Below, one piece after another: positions 13,367 to 25,435 of a stretch of 64,000 nt of DNA. Source of the DNA: Unio delphinus (taxonomy: Eukaryota > Mollusca > Bivalvia > Unionida > Unionidae); the NCBI GenBank assembly GCA_029339505.1, contig JAQISU010000134.1:1662001-1726000 (forward strand), in the 5' to 3' direction. A program made the translations under genes and the position numbers. Within the stretch, counting starts at the first letter, position 1. The number at the start of each line of letters is the position of its first letter. The notes beneath the pieces were generated by a model. That model saw only the letters and a list, made by a program, of their open reading frames with translations, did no database searches and had not been told where the DNA came from.

Positions 13367-13683
13367 AGATAAATCACAGAATGCATTGGTCATACAAAGA
13401 TAAATCACAGAATGCATTGGTCATAGATAAATCACAGAATGCACTGGTCATAGATAAATCACAGAATGCATTGGTCATACAAAGATAAATCACAGAATGC
13501 ATTGGTCATAGATAAATCACAGAATGCATTGGTCATAGATAAATCACAGAATGCATTGGTCATACAAAGATAAATCACAGAATGCATTGGTCATAGATAA
13601 ATCACAGAATGCACTGGTCATAGATAAATCACAGAATGCATTGGTCATACAAAGATAAATCACAGAATGCATTAGTCATACAA
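13367..13683. repeat. Minisatellite of mixed 27-bp and 31-bp units
   Basis: About eleven copies of a unit whose core is AAATCACAGAATGCATTGGT. Units are either 27 bp or 31 bp, the longer form adding ACAA before the next AGAT. Two units carry CACTGG instead of CATTGG. It resembles a CRISPR array only superficially, since no unique spacers exist. Confidence 0.93.
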
Positions 13684-14958
13684 AGAATCAAAGAATTTGG
13701 AATGTGATCGCTTGTTTTTTCTCTCATGATCGAATTTGAGAAATCAAATTAAATCCTAAGAGGTTTCTATTAAAAGCTTCTTTTTTTAACAAAAAAAACT
13801 TCTATATTTTGACACATGTTATTTTTAATGTATATTGCATCGTTTACGAATAGTAAGTCAGCGCAAGTATCACTTCCCTCTGATATGCATCCGTAAGTGA
13901 CGTATCACTACAATGGCTCATGTTGAGATAATAGCTTAAAGACTTTATGAAATTAATATATTTTTTAATTGATTCTCTAATTAGCGTTGGCAATGAAATT
14001 AACATTGATTTTGTCATGTACTTTGATTCTAAAATTAACAATGATAATATAATAAGACGCTCTACAGTAGCTTATTTTGCATAGGGTTAAATTATTAAAG
14101 AAAAGGAATTTCCCCAAATTTTCCTCCTTCAGTTTATTAAAATAAAAACATGTATTTCTTAGGTATTATTCAAAGAACTTATAATTTAGTTAATTTTTTT
14201 TGTATGATAGATTTGTGTAATAGAGCATACAACATAACCTTATGCACCTTTCCAAAAAAAATGCTTGGTGATTTTTACTTTAGGAAATCAGATGTAAATT
14301 GTAAAAAAATGAGCCAATAACTTTTTATATGCATTTTATATATTTAGTAATTCATTCATTGCGCTTTCATAAAATTTTATTGTCAAGTTTGGAATAATTA
14401 ATTTCATTATTTTAATAAATACTAAAGATAGTGTTCTTTATACTAAATCAGGCTGATATTTTAGAACAAAGAAGCAGTCATTTTATTTAGCTGCATGCTT
14501 AGATCATATACAATTTCTACAAGTACAATATTAACAATTTTTCAGCCATCGTACATGACAGTAACATAGTGGTATACAAAATATATATTTGTAAATATAA
14601 ATAACTTTACCTTAAATCCAGCACTCTCTCGGAAGTTCATGATATCGATAGAGTGCTTCCAAAATGAAACGGATTTTACAATTCTTTCTGCACCTACAAA
14701 CGTTGTTGATGACGTCGCGTTTCCATTTCCAAACAGTTATTATTTGGCTACATTGTTTACCCTAACCGAATTTGTACGGCAATATAGTTCACGCTAGGAT
14801 TTGATTTAATTTTCACAGCGCACATTTTACCACATCGCACACAATAGCGTGTGACATAAGGGTAAGTATTAACGAAATTATGGGGTATAGAAGGCGTTAT
14901 ACCAGTATTCAAGTGGTACCTCTCTGATCTCATTGTCTGTGGGCAATCGATGTAGCTA
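13684..14958. other. Intergenic, AT-rich
   Basis: Strongly AT-rich single-copy-looking DNA. The small frame at 13844-14041 on the minus strand has no recognisable features. Confidence 0.5.
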
Positions 14959-15804
14959 GCTCAGTGCCCCAAGTACAGTTGTATTTTGATGTGACAATGC
15001 GCTCAGTGCCCCAAGTACAGTGGTATTTTGATGTGACAAAGCGCTCAGTGCCCCAGGTACAGCTGTATTTTGATGTGACAATGCGCTCAGTGCCCCAAGT
15101 TCAGTGGTATTTTGATGTGACAAAGCGCTCAGTGCCCCAGATACAGTTGTATTTTGATGTGACAAAGCGCTCAGTGCCCCAAGTACAGTGGTATTTTGAT
15201 GTGACAAAGCGCTCAGTGCCCCAGGTACAGTTGTATTTTGATGTGACAATGCGCTCAGTGCCCCAAGTTCAGTGGTATTTTGATGTGACAATGCGCTCAG
15301 CACCCCAAGTACAGTGGTATTTTGATGTGACAAAGCGCTCAGTGCCCCAAGTACAGTGGTATTTTGATGTGACAAAGCGCTCAGTGCCCCAGGTACAGTT
15401 GTATTTTGATGTGGCAATGCGCTCAGTGCCCTAAGTTCAGTGGTATTTTGATGTGACAATGCGCTCAGTGCCCCAAGTACAGTGGTATTTTGATGTGACA
15501 AAGCGCTCAGTGCCCCAGGTACAGTTGTATTTTGATGTGATAATGCGCTCAGTGCCCCAAGTTCAGTGGTATTTTGATGTGACAAAGCGCTCAGTGCCCC
15601 AGGTACAGTTGTATTTTGATGTGACAAAGCGCTCAGTACCCCAAGTACAGTGGTATTTTGATGTGACAAAGCGCTCAGTGCCCCAGGTACAGTTGTATTT
15701 TGATGTGACAGTGCGCTCAGTGCCCTAAGTTCAGTGGTATTTTGATGTGACAATGCGCCCAGTGCCCCAAGTACAGTGGTATTTTGATGTGACAAAGCGC
15801 TCAA
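14959..15804. repeat. 42-bp minisatellite, about 20 copies
   Basis: The unit contains GCTCAGTGCCCCAAGTACAG followed by 'tggtattttgatgtgacaaagc'. Common alternations are AAGTACAG/AGGTACAG/AAGTTCAG, TGGTAT/TTGTAT and AAAGCG/AATGCG. Because 42 is divisible by three, long frames exist on both strands (282 codons on the minus strand, with a repeated Ser-His-Gln-Asn-Thr-Thr sequon). No splice sites, signal peptide or non-repetitive protein context supports translation. Confidence 0.95.
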
Positions 15805-16085
15805 TGCAAAACCTTTCTAACTGCAGATGCGTTGCTAATATTGTGATTTCCCATATCGAGGGGATCCCATGTTAGTGTACTTTGTCAGTCCATTTCTCTC
15901 TCTTTCTTTTTCTTATTTCCATGCTAATAACCGTTTATGTGAGAGATTAATATTTTCTCAATTTTTAATCAACAATAAAATTTAGATAAAATTTAAATGT
16001 AACGTATATAAGATTCAAACGTTTGATAAAGAAACACGTGTTTAGGTCTATACATTGATATAGCCGATAACTACACTTGTATACT
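15805..16085. other. Intergenic, nothing recognised
   Basis: Short AT-rich spacer between arrays. Confidence 0.5.
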
Positions 16086-16174
16086 CATATTATATTATAT
16101 TATATTATATATTATATTATATTATATTATATTATATTATATTATATTATATTATATTATATTATATTATATTA
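16086..16174. repeat. (TATAT)n microsatellite
   Basis: Pentanucleotide repeat of TATAT/ATATT with one 2-bp slip near 16110. Confidence 0.95.
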
Positions 16175-16447
16175 GTCACAATTAAGACTAGACTTGGCCG
16201 TGAATTAATTTGCTTTTATGTGATATTTTAAGTTGTCAAGATTTATCTACATCGATGTGAAATCTTCCAGAAAGAAAAACAAGAACAGGTTAATAAACAG
16301 AAGAAAAAACAGTTTTGAATTGTCCGGTTCTTCAGGGTATCAAAAATATGCATATGGGCGAAAACAGGCAAGCATGCCAGTGTGCATTACAGTTGAATAG
16401 CACAGTATTAGATTATAGATATACACATTCGGAAAGAAAGGCCCCTT

Positions 16448-16551
<104 letters not shown>

Positions 16552-16562
16552 AGAGAGTTGGG

Positions 16563-16757
16563 GCACCATACTTGGTTCTATTTTCTATAGCTGGCATACC
16601 AGATTAGAAAAGCATCACATCCGGTGTTATCTGGTGCTTAGATGATCTTGATTAGATTATCAGTCTCTCATAGACAATCCATTCCAAACAGACATAATTC
16701 ACGTTTTTCTAATGTTTTTGTGTGCAACGTATGTGATCATATCTCCGTAAGCAGTGT
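16563..16757 (+). repeat. Dispersed repeat, inverted partner of 36174-36370
   Basis: From GCACCATACTTGGTTCTATT through CAGATTAGAAAAGCATCACA to CATATCTCCGTAAGCAGTG, this matches the reverse complement of 36174-36370 with only scattered mismatches. It has no coding capacity and no clear terminal inverted repeats. The family is not recognised. Confidence 0.85.
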
Positions 16758-16881
16758 TGATAATAATACTCGTACATACAAATGTTTGATTGTAAGCAGT
16801 GTTGATAACAATACTCGTACATACAAATGTTTGATTGTAAGCAGTGTTGATAACAATACTCGTACATACAAATGTTTGATT
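16747..16881. repeat. 45-bp tandem triplication
   Basis: Three copies of a 45-bp unit starting GTAAGCAGTGTTGATAACAA, the first with one substitution. It begins exactly where the match to the dispersed repeat ends, so the amplification uses the repeat's end sequence. Confidence 0.95.
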
Positions 16882-18009
16882 TCGGTCTTGGAATGGACAA
16901 ATGGTGACTTGCCATGAAGGTGGAGGAGCCATGTGAAAAAGGGTGGGAGGGGTGGGGACGAAACAAGAGATGGGGTAGGATTGAACTGCGTTGGGGCTGG
17001 GGCGGGGAGGGAGATTTAAGTCTTTCCATCCCCTAAGAGCAGTACTGTATCCCGGCGATGCTGATGCACCCGTCTTAATGACGCAACTGAACAAAACCCG
17101 GGCTCATTCGAGGGCTATTATAGCTAGGTCAAATTTTGTAAGCAACGTAAAATGCAAATTGACCACATTCTTCAGAATTATATATGTCGGTGTTAACAGC
17201 AGTTTCAAGGAACATTACAAATTTCTTTCACAGTCTAATGATTTTAAATAAAATTCCCCTGGTGTTACTTTTAAACTTGGACGAAGATAATTTTTTTTAA
17301 AAAAAAAGAACATATAAATCCGTTATAATATCCTCCCCTCTTTTGAAGTTGATGTTGCTTTGTCTATGAGTAAACTTCTAGGAATTCCTCATCTCAGTTT
17401 TCAAGAATAAAATGACTTCTAGTTTTACGTTTTTAAAGCTATGGATTTTTTTTTCACATCCTTAATGCTAAACCTACCTTGTAATAAAAAAAATTCCCAT
17501 CCATTCTACTATATCTACCTTGTCGAAAATTCCCGTCCATACTACTATATCTGCCTGGTATAAAATTCCCATGATGTCTACTTTATCTACCTTGTAAAGC
17601 CAAAATACCATCTCCCCACTCCCCAGTCTGCTATATTTTTCTTTCAAATATTTTAGAAATACGGGGATGCTGCTGTTTTGTTTATAAATGCAAAGTTCTT
17701 GACTTAAGTTCAGTGTTCATTTTAATTACCCTTGTATACTGTAATAGCAGTGTTAATTGTTAGATACGGTATACAGTAATAACAGTGTTAATTGTTAGAT
17801 ACGGTATTGCAGCTGCATGTATTTAACAGGTTCGGCACGATATTAAGGTCTGTCTTGATTGTACGGAATGGCACCGAGTGCTGTTAAATAATACTGTTGT
17901 TCAGGTATTAGTTTTATTGGTTGTGTCTAACACTTCCCACCACATCAAACAATTTGCACAAAACAAGCATTTAATATACTAGATACATATATCTCTGTTG
18001 ATATCAAAA
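16882..18009. other. Intergenic; 35-bp duplication at 17734-17803
   Basis: Two adjacent copies of a 35-bp unit (GTATACTGTAATAGCAGTGT...) lie at 17734-17768 and 17769-17803. A short imperfect 'ctaccttgtaaa...attcccatcc' repetition lies at 17475-17605. A G-rich tract near 16917-17010 carries random frames. No gene is seen. Confidence 0.5.
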
Positions 18010-18178
18010 CAAGATAGGCTATACATGGCGGCCAGTATAACTGGTGGAGAAAAAACAAAAAACAATAGGAAGAACCACCGACCCACGAGAAGCTACTGAC
18101 AAGTTTTCTCACGTACCCACGTTATAAAAGCCCGAGACTCGAACCCACGCAGACAGAGGTGAGATGGCAGTGATCCGG
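18010..18178 (-). mobile_element. tRNA-derived SINE, family A, head missing
   Basis: The minus strand shows 'ggatcactgccatctcacctctgtctgcg', the B box GGGTTCGAGTC, then the family A body to 'gccgccatgtatagcctatc'. The A-box part of the tRNA-like head is missing beyond 18178, so the copy is truncated there or recombined. Confidence 0.82.
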
Positions 18179-19021
18179 AAAAGTGTGGACGGTAGGGGAA
18201 GGGGGTGAGGGGAAATGGAAAGCAGTTACACACTTTACAGTAATGTATTTTGAAACTAAAACTTTACAGTAATGTATTTTGAAAGTTTGTGTATGTTGAT
18301 ACGTCATCCATCTTTCTTCGCAAACAAAGAAAGTGTGACCTATATTTCATAGTTTGGTGATTTTGTAAAAAAAATTGGTATTTAAAGTTATAGGGGGGTT
18401 GGGGGTGGGGTAGTGGCTGTTTTTGTTTGAATCAGGAAATTTGATATATAAATGCATCTTTTATAAAACTATACTTTACAACACAAAAATGTCATTGTGA
18501 CCTGCATTTTGTTTTTCTAACATAGCTTAACTTTTTATTTTAGCTCGTTTTCACATAGAAGTGTCCATGTTGCATACATCTTGGTCTGTACAGATTGGTC
18601 TTCTAAAAGTACAGTTCGAAATAAGAATGATGTGTATTCAGGAGTACACCTTCCATGTTAATGAATATTCACTGTGTATAATGATAAATGATCCTCGACA
18701 GGTTAACCGTCTGTTGTACAAGTTAATTTACAAAGGAGTTATATATCTGTATTTTTACTGAGGTTGTAGTGGCTAATCAAGGTAATTAGTGATGCATAAA
18801 AATGCTTTTGATATTGATCGTCTCTCCAGCTTTAATTAAAGCCAGTGACTTTCACTTAGAAAAGTATGGCTTCTAGAGATATTAACTTTTAAAGCAGATT
18901 TTATGACAAGTTCTTTATTAATAAAAAAACAAAAAAAAACAAATATTAATCTATAAACTACTTAAAGTAGCTCTACTAGGTTACCATGGAAACAAATTTC
19001 AAAATGATGTGTCATTTATGC
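18179..19021. other. Intergenic; 28-bp duplication near 18230-18284
   Basis: ACTTTACAGTAATGTATTTT is duplicated in tandem near 18233 and 18261. No gene is seen. Confidence 0.45.
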
Positions 19022-19022
19022 C

Positions 19023-19053
<31 letters not shown>

Positions 19054-19065
19054 TGTATGTATGTA

Positions 19066-19140
<75 letters not shown>

Positions 19141-19184
19141 ATGTATGTATGTATGTATGTATGTATGTATGTATGTGTGTGTAA
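19022..19184. repeat. Compound (ATGT)n(GT)n(ATGT)n microsatellite
   Basis: Symmetrical arrangement: ATGT repeats, then about 55 bp of pure GT, then ATGT repeats again. Purine/pyrimidine alternation over the whole tract could favour Z-DNA (inference). Confidence 0.95.
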
Positions 19185-20913
19185 TGGGGCGCTGGCGGGT
19201 TATCAAAGTGTTATTTGTACAATATTGCACAAGGCCTGGTCAGAGGTATTGCGCAACTTGGAAAACAACACTTGAAGACCGCCTCCCACTAATTATCGTT
19301 ATCTAGAAGATGATCTCTACGGTGTAATCTGCCGGGTCAGTGGATATAGTAATCTGAGATGGTACTTTGAACAAGATAACACACGAGCCCCCGTAAAGAT
19401 AAAATATGAATTTAATTAAAAATACAATTAAGAAAAGAATGACACTGTGAATTACAATTTCTTTCTTTCTGAATACACTTAGTTCAGAAATACATAAACT
19501 GAAGCTTTAAAATAATGGATAAATTCATAAGAATCCAAACACTAATAAAAATAAATGAAGTTAGCCGTTAATACTGAGAGTAAATTTCATCATGGAATCG
19601 AATGTTCATTTAACATTGGACTGTTGAGTGATTCAAAATGACCTTGTTCGACGACTGGTTCTCTTTTTATCTCTTCTGTGTTCGTCTTGACTTGCTTGCC
19701 CTTTGGTTGTAAGCGGGATTACACAACTCTGTCTTCCAACTTGTTTCCGTCTTTGAATTCCGACTTCCTCGCTATTACTTCAAACAAACTATTTTCCTTG
19801 TAAAAGAAAAGGGTAAAACGCCCTAAGTATCTCGTTACTAAAAGAGTTGCGATTGTTCGTCCGTCTTCATGTTCGAACAATCAGATCTTACTATCAGTGT
19901 TATCATTTATACGGCTAACAAATATTACACAAGTCTTCAGATCAATAGAGCTATACTGCTAATTATTGACATCAGAATTCGGGAAAGTCATATATTCCCG
20001 TAAATCATTACGTAAAGTGAGGCAATATATCATAACACACAATCCATATTTACTAATATGATAAATTCAAATTAATGTAACACTTTCCAATCATAAATGT
20101 ACACGGCGGATTTTCTACACCACCCATTTACCTACATAAGTATATAAGGTAAGAAATAAGAATTCAAAAATACATTATTAATCACTGTAAAACCGACTAT
20201 CCATACAAAAATATGAACCCATCATGCATCTGTAACAAAGAAACATATTATAAGAAACATAGTACGTTATTAAATCAATGTAATACTGAACTATTTGTAT
20301 CATAGTATCGATACATTATGCATCTATGACAAAGAAAAACATCATATACATTACATCGTGATAAAGGTGAATTTGAGTTAAATACCTTGTGTTTTTGACG
20401 TGCTTCTGCCGTTTGATTTCTGGCGGACTTTCCTGAGCTTATTATTACGAAGGCACTGCTGTAAAATTACCTTCGGAGTCCTGGTAAGTACTTCTACCTT
20501 TGGTTTTCTCTCTTGCAGAGAAATTTTCAGACTGACTAACCTCGTTTGATACGTAGTATATATTTCCCCGATTCTGGGGTCCGACACACCCCCTTCCCTA
20601 TACATTTGACCAATCGGCATAAATGCTATCCTTGCGGACCCTTTGAAAACCGTCTATCAAGATGCCAAAAATGCCACTTAGGATCGAAATGTCACCTTAT
20701 CATTTGTTTCCTATCACTCTGACAGCTCTGCGTGCGGAATCACATAATTTTAACGTGTCAAACACTCAGTCCGCTTTCACTCTAAATATTGTAACAGTCT
20801 GACCGAGGTAAACTAACATTCTTTCCGTTCCAAACTCTACTCCGAGACAGTTGATTGTCGGCTAGCCTACGAATTAATTACTGGATGTCACTGACGAAAA
20901 ATTTGGCACTTGA

Positions 20914-20916
<3 letters not shown>
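19185..20916. other. Intergenic; one weak minus-strand frame at 20378-20620
   Basis: The 80-codon frame at 20378-20620 is basic (many Lys and Arg) and has donor-like gtaatt and gtattt sequences inside or after it. It matches no family I know and I rate it as unlikely to be coding. The rest is empty. Confidence 0.4.
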
Positions 20917-20946
<30 letters not shown>

Positions 20947-21008
20947 TGTGTGTGTATCTATCTATGTATGTGTGTGTGTGTGTGTGTGTGTGCGTGCGTG
21001 TGTGTGTT
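20917..21008. repeat. (GT)n microsatellite with interruptions
   Basis: GT dinucleotide broken by CT, ATCTATCTATGT and GC interruptions. Confidence 0.95.
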
Positions 21009-21989
21009 TGTAACGGTACGTTAGCAAAGTAATTGCTATATAGTGCCGAATAAAAGTGAAGTAAAAATTACACAAATAAGAAAGAAATTGCTCATGATTG
21101 TTTTTTTGAGATGGGGAGTATAATTGTGAATGACTTTTTTGTTTGATATTTTATTCTACAGGATACTGAATGTTTAAATGGCTGAATGGTATAGACTACT
21201 ATGTGATCGTGATTACATTCTCAAAACAGTGAAACTTCTAGGGTTTTGTTGTCAGTCATTGTGGCTGAAATATTTTACTACTGTGTTACTTATTGTGTAC
21301 TGAACTGGCCAGTAACAACGCTTTACCTGACAGTATTATATTTCTCTGGGAACTGAGCGCTGCTCTTTATTCGTATTATGTAATTTGAATAATCTGTTCT
21401 ATTTAGCCGCTTATCAGATTTCTTAGATAGCTTTACATAGTTCAGATTTGCAGAAGCGTGGAAATAACATGGCCATATTGTCTGATTAAGCTACTTACAA
21501 AAAGTCGAGACAGGTTATCCAATAAACGTCATTGGGTTACTTTTAAAAAAATATAACCTTTAATACAATTTAATTCGCTTTCATATATTATTTGTAATGG
21601 TAGCCAAGAAATTAAGTTGTCTAATAAAGAAATTGGAGACAAAACAGAAGATATCGTATGACTTACAATCAAAACATTTTCTGCAACTCACACTAGACGT
21701 GAGTGAAATTAAACAGCATTTCTTTTCACTTAATATATTTGAGCAAGAATTACGTGAAGTCATTTTTACAACGGTTTTATCGACCTGCTCAAAGCTAAAA
21801 TTCGCTTCGCTTTGTAGCGTTTTTGTGGGGACTGTGTCTCTACACAAGATAGTCTTGAAGACAATCTGATTAAATCAGATTTCCACTGTATTACATTATG
21901 ATCTGACTGTAACCGCTTATGAGTTGTGTTCTGGCAACATATGACATAATCACACTGAGCACTATGGAAGTTTAACTCCATACACTAGG
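21009..21989. other. Intergenic, opposing frames at about 21.6-21.85 kb
   Basis: Frames of about 90 codons overlap on both strands near 21581-21869. Neither has recognisable motifs or splice context. Confidence 0.4.
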
Positions 21990-22075
21990 CTGAATATAGG
22001 AATAATTCGATGATAGGAATCAAATCTTTCTGGCTACGAGTCCAATGCATTAACCACTGAGTCACCGCAAATAAC
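21990..22075 (-). mobile_element. tRNA-like SINE head relic
   Basis: On the minus strand 'gcggtgactcagtggttaatgcattggactcgtagcc' is tRNA-like, with an A-box-like CTCAGTGGTTAATGCA. It is followed by a diverged B-box region 'agatttgattcctatc'. There is no acceptor-stem pairing or intact T loop, so it is a SINE relic rather than a tRNA gene. Confidence 0.5.
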
Positions 22076-22289
22076 CAGGGACAAAGTAGTTCTACACAAC
22101 GTTTTGTAGTAGTACATCACGTGATAGATTCTCCATTTGACTGGCTGACTTCTAGTAGTTCTTTTAGCTTGGTACCCTGGCCTCGAGTGATATATGTGTG
22201 CGAATTATGATGAGAGGACAGGGTACCAGGCTGGTGGTTCTTTTAAACAGTGATTGCGGGAATTGCACCTGTTATAGCGGACACTATTT

Positions 22290-22958
22290 GCACTAAGTCA
22301 TATGACACCCAGATATAAAAATCTACCAACCTAATAGAAGTTGACGATACCATCCAAGGTTTAAAGAGGTATTTTTCTGATCCAGAATCAAACACAAAAT
22401 TTGTTCTCTCTGCTACGTTTCACTGACGGACACCAATCCAACATACCTATACGACCTCACCCATGTGTATACGCCAGCAAGATACGCTTCTCTTTTGACA
22501 ATCGTACACTCATTATTCCAAGGGGCCGCGAGTGGCCGAGTGGTCTAAAGCGCTCTCCTTTACGGATCACTGCCATCTCACCTCTGTCTACGTGGGTTCG
22601 ACTCTCAGATTCGGCTAATGTAGTTATGTGAGAAAGCCTGCCAGTAGCTTCTCGTGGGTCGGTGGTTCTTTTACGGGGTTTTCCCGGGTTCTTCCTCCAC
22701 CAATAATACTGGCCGCCATGTATAAGCCTATTGTGTGCTGAAAAATGGCATTAAACCCTAAAACAACAACAACAACAGTCATTATTCCCGCTATGAAAAA
22801 AGTTTTATGTTGTCTAATTTCATGGTATATGTTTTTTATAATCATATATATATCATATATATGCTTTCTATGTTTTTATGTGTTAGGTGATGTCATATGT
22901 AAATTGCTTCTATAGATTAAGCGCTATACAAAGTCCTTATTATTATTATTATATTATT
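22290..22958 (+). mobile_element. CR1/L2-like LINE 3' fragment, split by a SINE
   Basis: Related to the 33.3-34.4 kb LINE. 'gaagttgacgataccatccaagg ... ttctga' matches 33376-33420, then jumps to 'tccagaatcaaacaca' matching 33888 onward. About 465 bp are therefore deleted, with GAT microhomology at the join. After the SINE at 22520-22778 the copy resumes with 'tcattattcccgctatgaaaa' and ends with the typical 'gattaagcgctatacaaagtcc' plus (ATT)n tail at about 22940-22958. Confidence 0.85.
22520..22778 (+). mobile_element. tRNA-derived SINE, family A, nested in LINE fragment
   Basis: Intact A box TGGCCGAGTGGTCTAAAGCG, B box GGGTTCGACTC, full body and (AAC)n tail. A 10-bp target duplication TCATTATTCC lies at 22510-22519 and 22779-22788. 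The insertion is younger than the LINE fragment around it. Confidence 0.92.
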
Positions 22959-23014
22959 ATATTTTGTGGGTTCATATTATATTAAATATATTGTCGCTTC
23001 TTCATTATAGATCA

Positions 23015-23268
23015 GGGGCCTCGAGTGACCGAGTGGGCTAAAGCGCTGTCCGTTACGGATCACTGCCATCTCACCTCTGTCTGCGAAGGTTCGAGTCTAA
23101 GATTCGGCTAATGTAGTTATGTGAGAAAGCTTGCCAGTAGCTTCTCGTGGGTCGGTGGTTCTTTCCGGGTGTTTTCCGGGTTCTTCCTCCACCATTAATA
23201 CTAGCCGCCATGTATAGCCTATATTGTGCTTCAAATGGCGTTACCACACACCCCCCCCCCAAAAAAAA
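23015..23268 (+). mobile_element. tRNA-derived SINE, family A
   Basis: Begins GGGGCCTCGAGTGACCGAGT and carries the B-box-like AGGTTCGAGTC and the complete body to 'caaatggcgtt', followed by a C run and an A run as tail. No exact target duplication was found. Confidence 0.88.
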
Positions 23269-24476
23269 CAATCATTAGAGAACTTCCTCCTTTTCGACTC
23301 AGCTACTTTTGCCACAAACCAACACATTTTGGTTTTTTGTCTTATGCTCGAAAAAGTTACCCACCAAACGACATTATAGTATCCCAGTGTTCAGTTCGGG
23401 CTATACATCCCACCATACAACACTTTAGGGTTCTCGTCTTCGCCTTGGGCACTGCAACCCATTACAAACTCTATAGGAGAAACTTTCCTTCCAAAGTTCT
23501 TGGCTTTAATGGCATCCTTAACACACTGTTGACTCATGTCGAGTAAGCGACTTTCCCAATGACATATCGACGTATCAGAATCTCTCCCTAACTCGATGAT
23601 AAGAATATAATATCATACTCGTTTTTAAAATGATTGTATTAGTCGTCATATTGGAAGGCAGTCGATAGACTTTACAATTATATAGCGGATTTGGACTTAA
23701 ACAAAAACCTATACACACAATAAAACAGCAAAGAAAAAGCAACATTATTATACGTACATAATAAAATTGTGGAAACTGCTTTTCTCTTGGTTTCAGGATT
23801 ATTTGCTTAAGGTACTGAGTTGGATCCAGTATGACTTACTGTAAACCGGAAATGTAGGTTTACTGACATCCTACCAGCTGCCGGTGTGTCTCCTACTCTT
23901 CAGTAATTTCAAAACAGCTTTGTGTTACACTTAATGCCAGTTGAAGGGTTTGAAAGTCATGTTCACTTGGCTACAGTTTACACGCTATGCTTTATCGGTG
24001 CGCAGCAAATGGTAGCATATAGTCATTACATTTAATAAAGGCGTTATCTGCAGTTGTCAGTCCCAAACAATGAAAAGTTACGAAAATTCGCATTAACTTC
24101 AACTCATGAACTTGCAAAACAATGTTGCATGTTCTAGCATCATCGCGAAACTAAAATGTGCATCAATTCCATCATTTAGAAACATCGCCGTATATTTTGA
24201 GGTATTATTATGTAGCGAGGAGAGCATTTTAGGTCTGCCGTTTGCTTACCAAAGTGATCCTTATATATTTAGAACTGTCCAACACAAGACATATTGGCAA
24301 GAAATAATTTAGGATGGCTTTGCAAAAGAAGACGAGGAAGAAAATGGCTAATGGTGAAGAGGAAGAAGTAATGTTTCCGTCTTATACTTCTGTCTCTTTA
24401 ATCATCAATCTTTGGTCGTAGATACAAAGCGTCAAGAAGCAAGCCAGTTTAAATTGTGTTTGTGGAGCCACGATAG
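23269..24476. other. Intergenic, nothing recognised
   Basis: Open frames at 23226-23546 and 24106-24312 show no domain or splice support. The first overlaps the SINE tail. Confidence 0.45.
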
Positions 24477-24640
24477 CCCAATGGAACTCGTAACCCAAGA
24501 GTCACGGGTTCGATACGTTTCAAGACAAGCCCATTTCTAATGCGTCGGTGTATCCTTGGGAAAGACACATATAAACACCATTTCTTCACTATAATATCGC
24601 TAGCAATGCGTTCAAATGTGTTAACCCCCCCAAAAAAACA
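24477..24640 (+). mobile_element. tRNA-derived SINE, family C
   Basis: The tRNA-like head 'gtggagccacgatagcccaatgg ... taacccaagagtcacgggttcgatac' has a clear B box GGGTTCGATAC. It is followed by 'gtgtatccttgggaaagacac', a segment resembling the CTTGGGCAAGGCACTTTAC-type body shared by many invertebrate SINEs, and a C/A-rich tail. Confidence 0.72.
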
Positions 24641-25435
24641 AACTCAAGAATGTCATGATGTAAAGTTGTGAATTTTACACAACCAAGTATTGCTTAACAC
24701 ACCAACTCTGATGAAGGGAACCCGGTAATATATAGTTAGGTAAAAATAACAGTTCCTTTTGTTCCCTCAAAAGCCTATGTTCATGGGTCATGATTTTGAA
24801 GAAAAGGATGGAAGACACTTCTGTCATTTTACTCAGTTTTCCTGTTTTCATGAATGTCTCGTTTACAGACAGGTACACTGGAGCTAATCAAAACATTTTG
24901 TACATTTAATTTACAAGCGATTGCCCACAGCTACTAACGAATCAGTCGGTGCTTATTAGATTTGTGGGATGATTAACGTGGATTAGCCATGGCCCTAGAA
25001 TACACAGCTGTGCCGATAACCTATCAAAATGGGTTCCACTTGTTAACTTTGACATAAAGAACCATCAATGGCAGTATAGTATAGAAAATATCCGCTGTGC
25101 CATAAAAATACAAGAAAATGCTAAAGGATTTTTGTAAAGAGTCTCGTTCATACATTAGCTACGTACTGTTACGTCACACCAAGTATCTGATTTACCATTT
25201 CAGTTACTAGTAATTTACATAAGTTCAAGTAGTGCACACAAGAAGAAAAAAGCAGATGAAACAAACGAGTGAATTGACCGATTCAGGTAAATTTTAATGT
25301 AAATATGACTGATACAAGTAGCTGAACACAATTGCATTCTATTCTCACATCCGCTTAAATTATTAAATTAGCTTCGTCGTTATTTTTGGGGTTGGCAGAT
25401 ACGTTTAAGGTCTTATCCGAAGTAATTTATACTGC
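24641..25435. other. Intergenic, nothing recognised
   Basis: AT-rich spacer before the 36-bp degenerate array. No gene is seen. Confidence 0.5.

Noticed and set aside
13367..13683. CRISPR-like look of regularly spaced repeats
   Set aside because: The repeats abut each other with only a 4-bp optional module and no unique spacers. The genome is eukaryotic.
21581..21869. Frames of about 90 codons on opposite strands
   Set aside because: Mutually overlapping, with no motif on either strand. Chance openness in low-stop sequence is the simplest reading.
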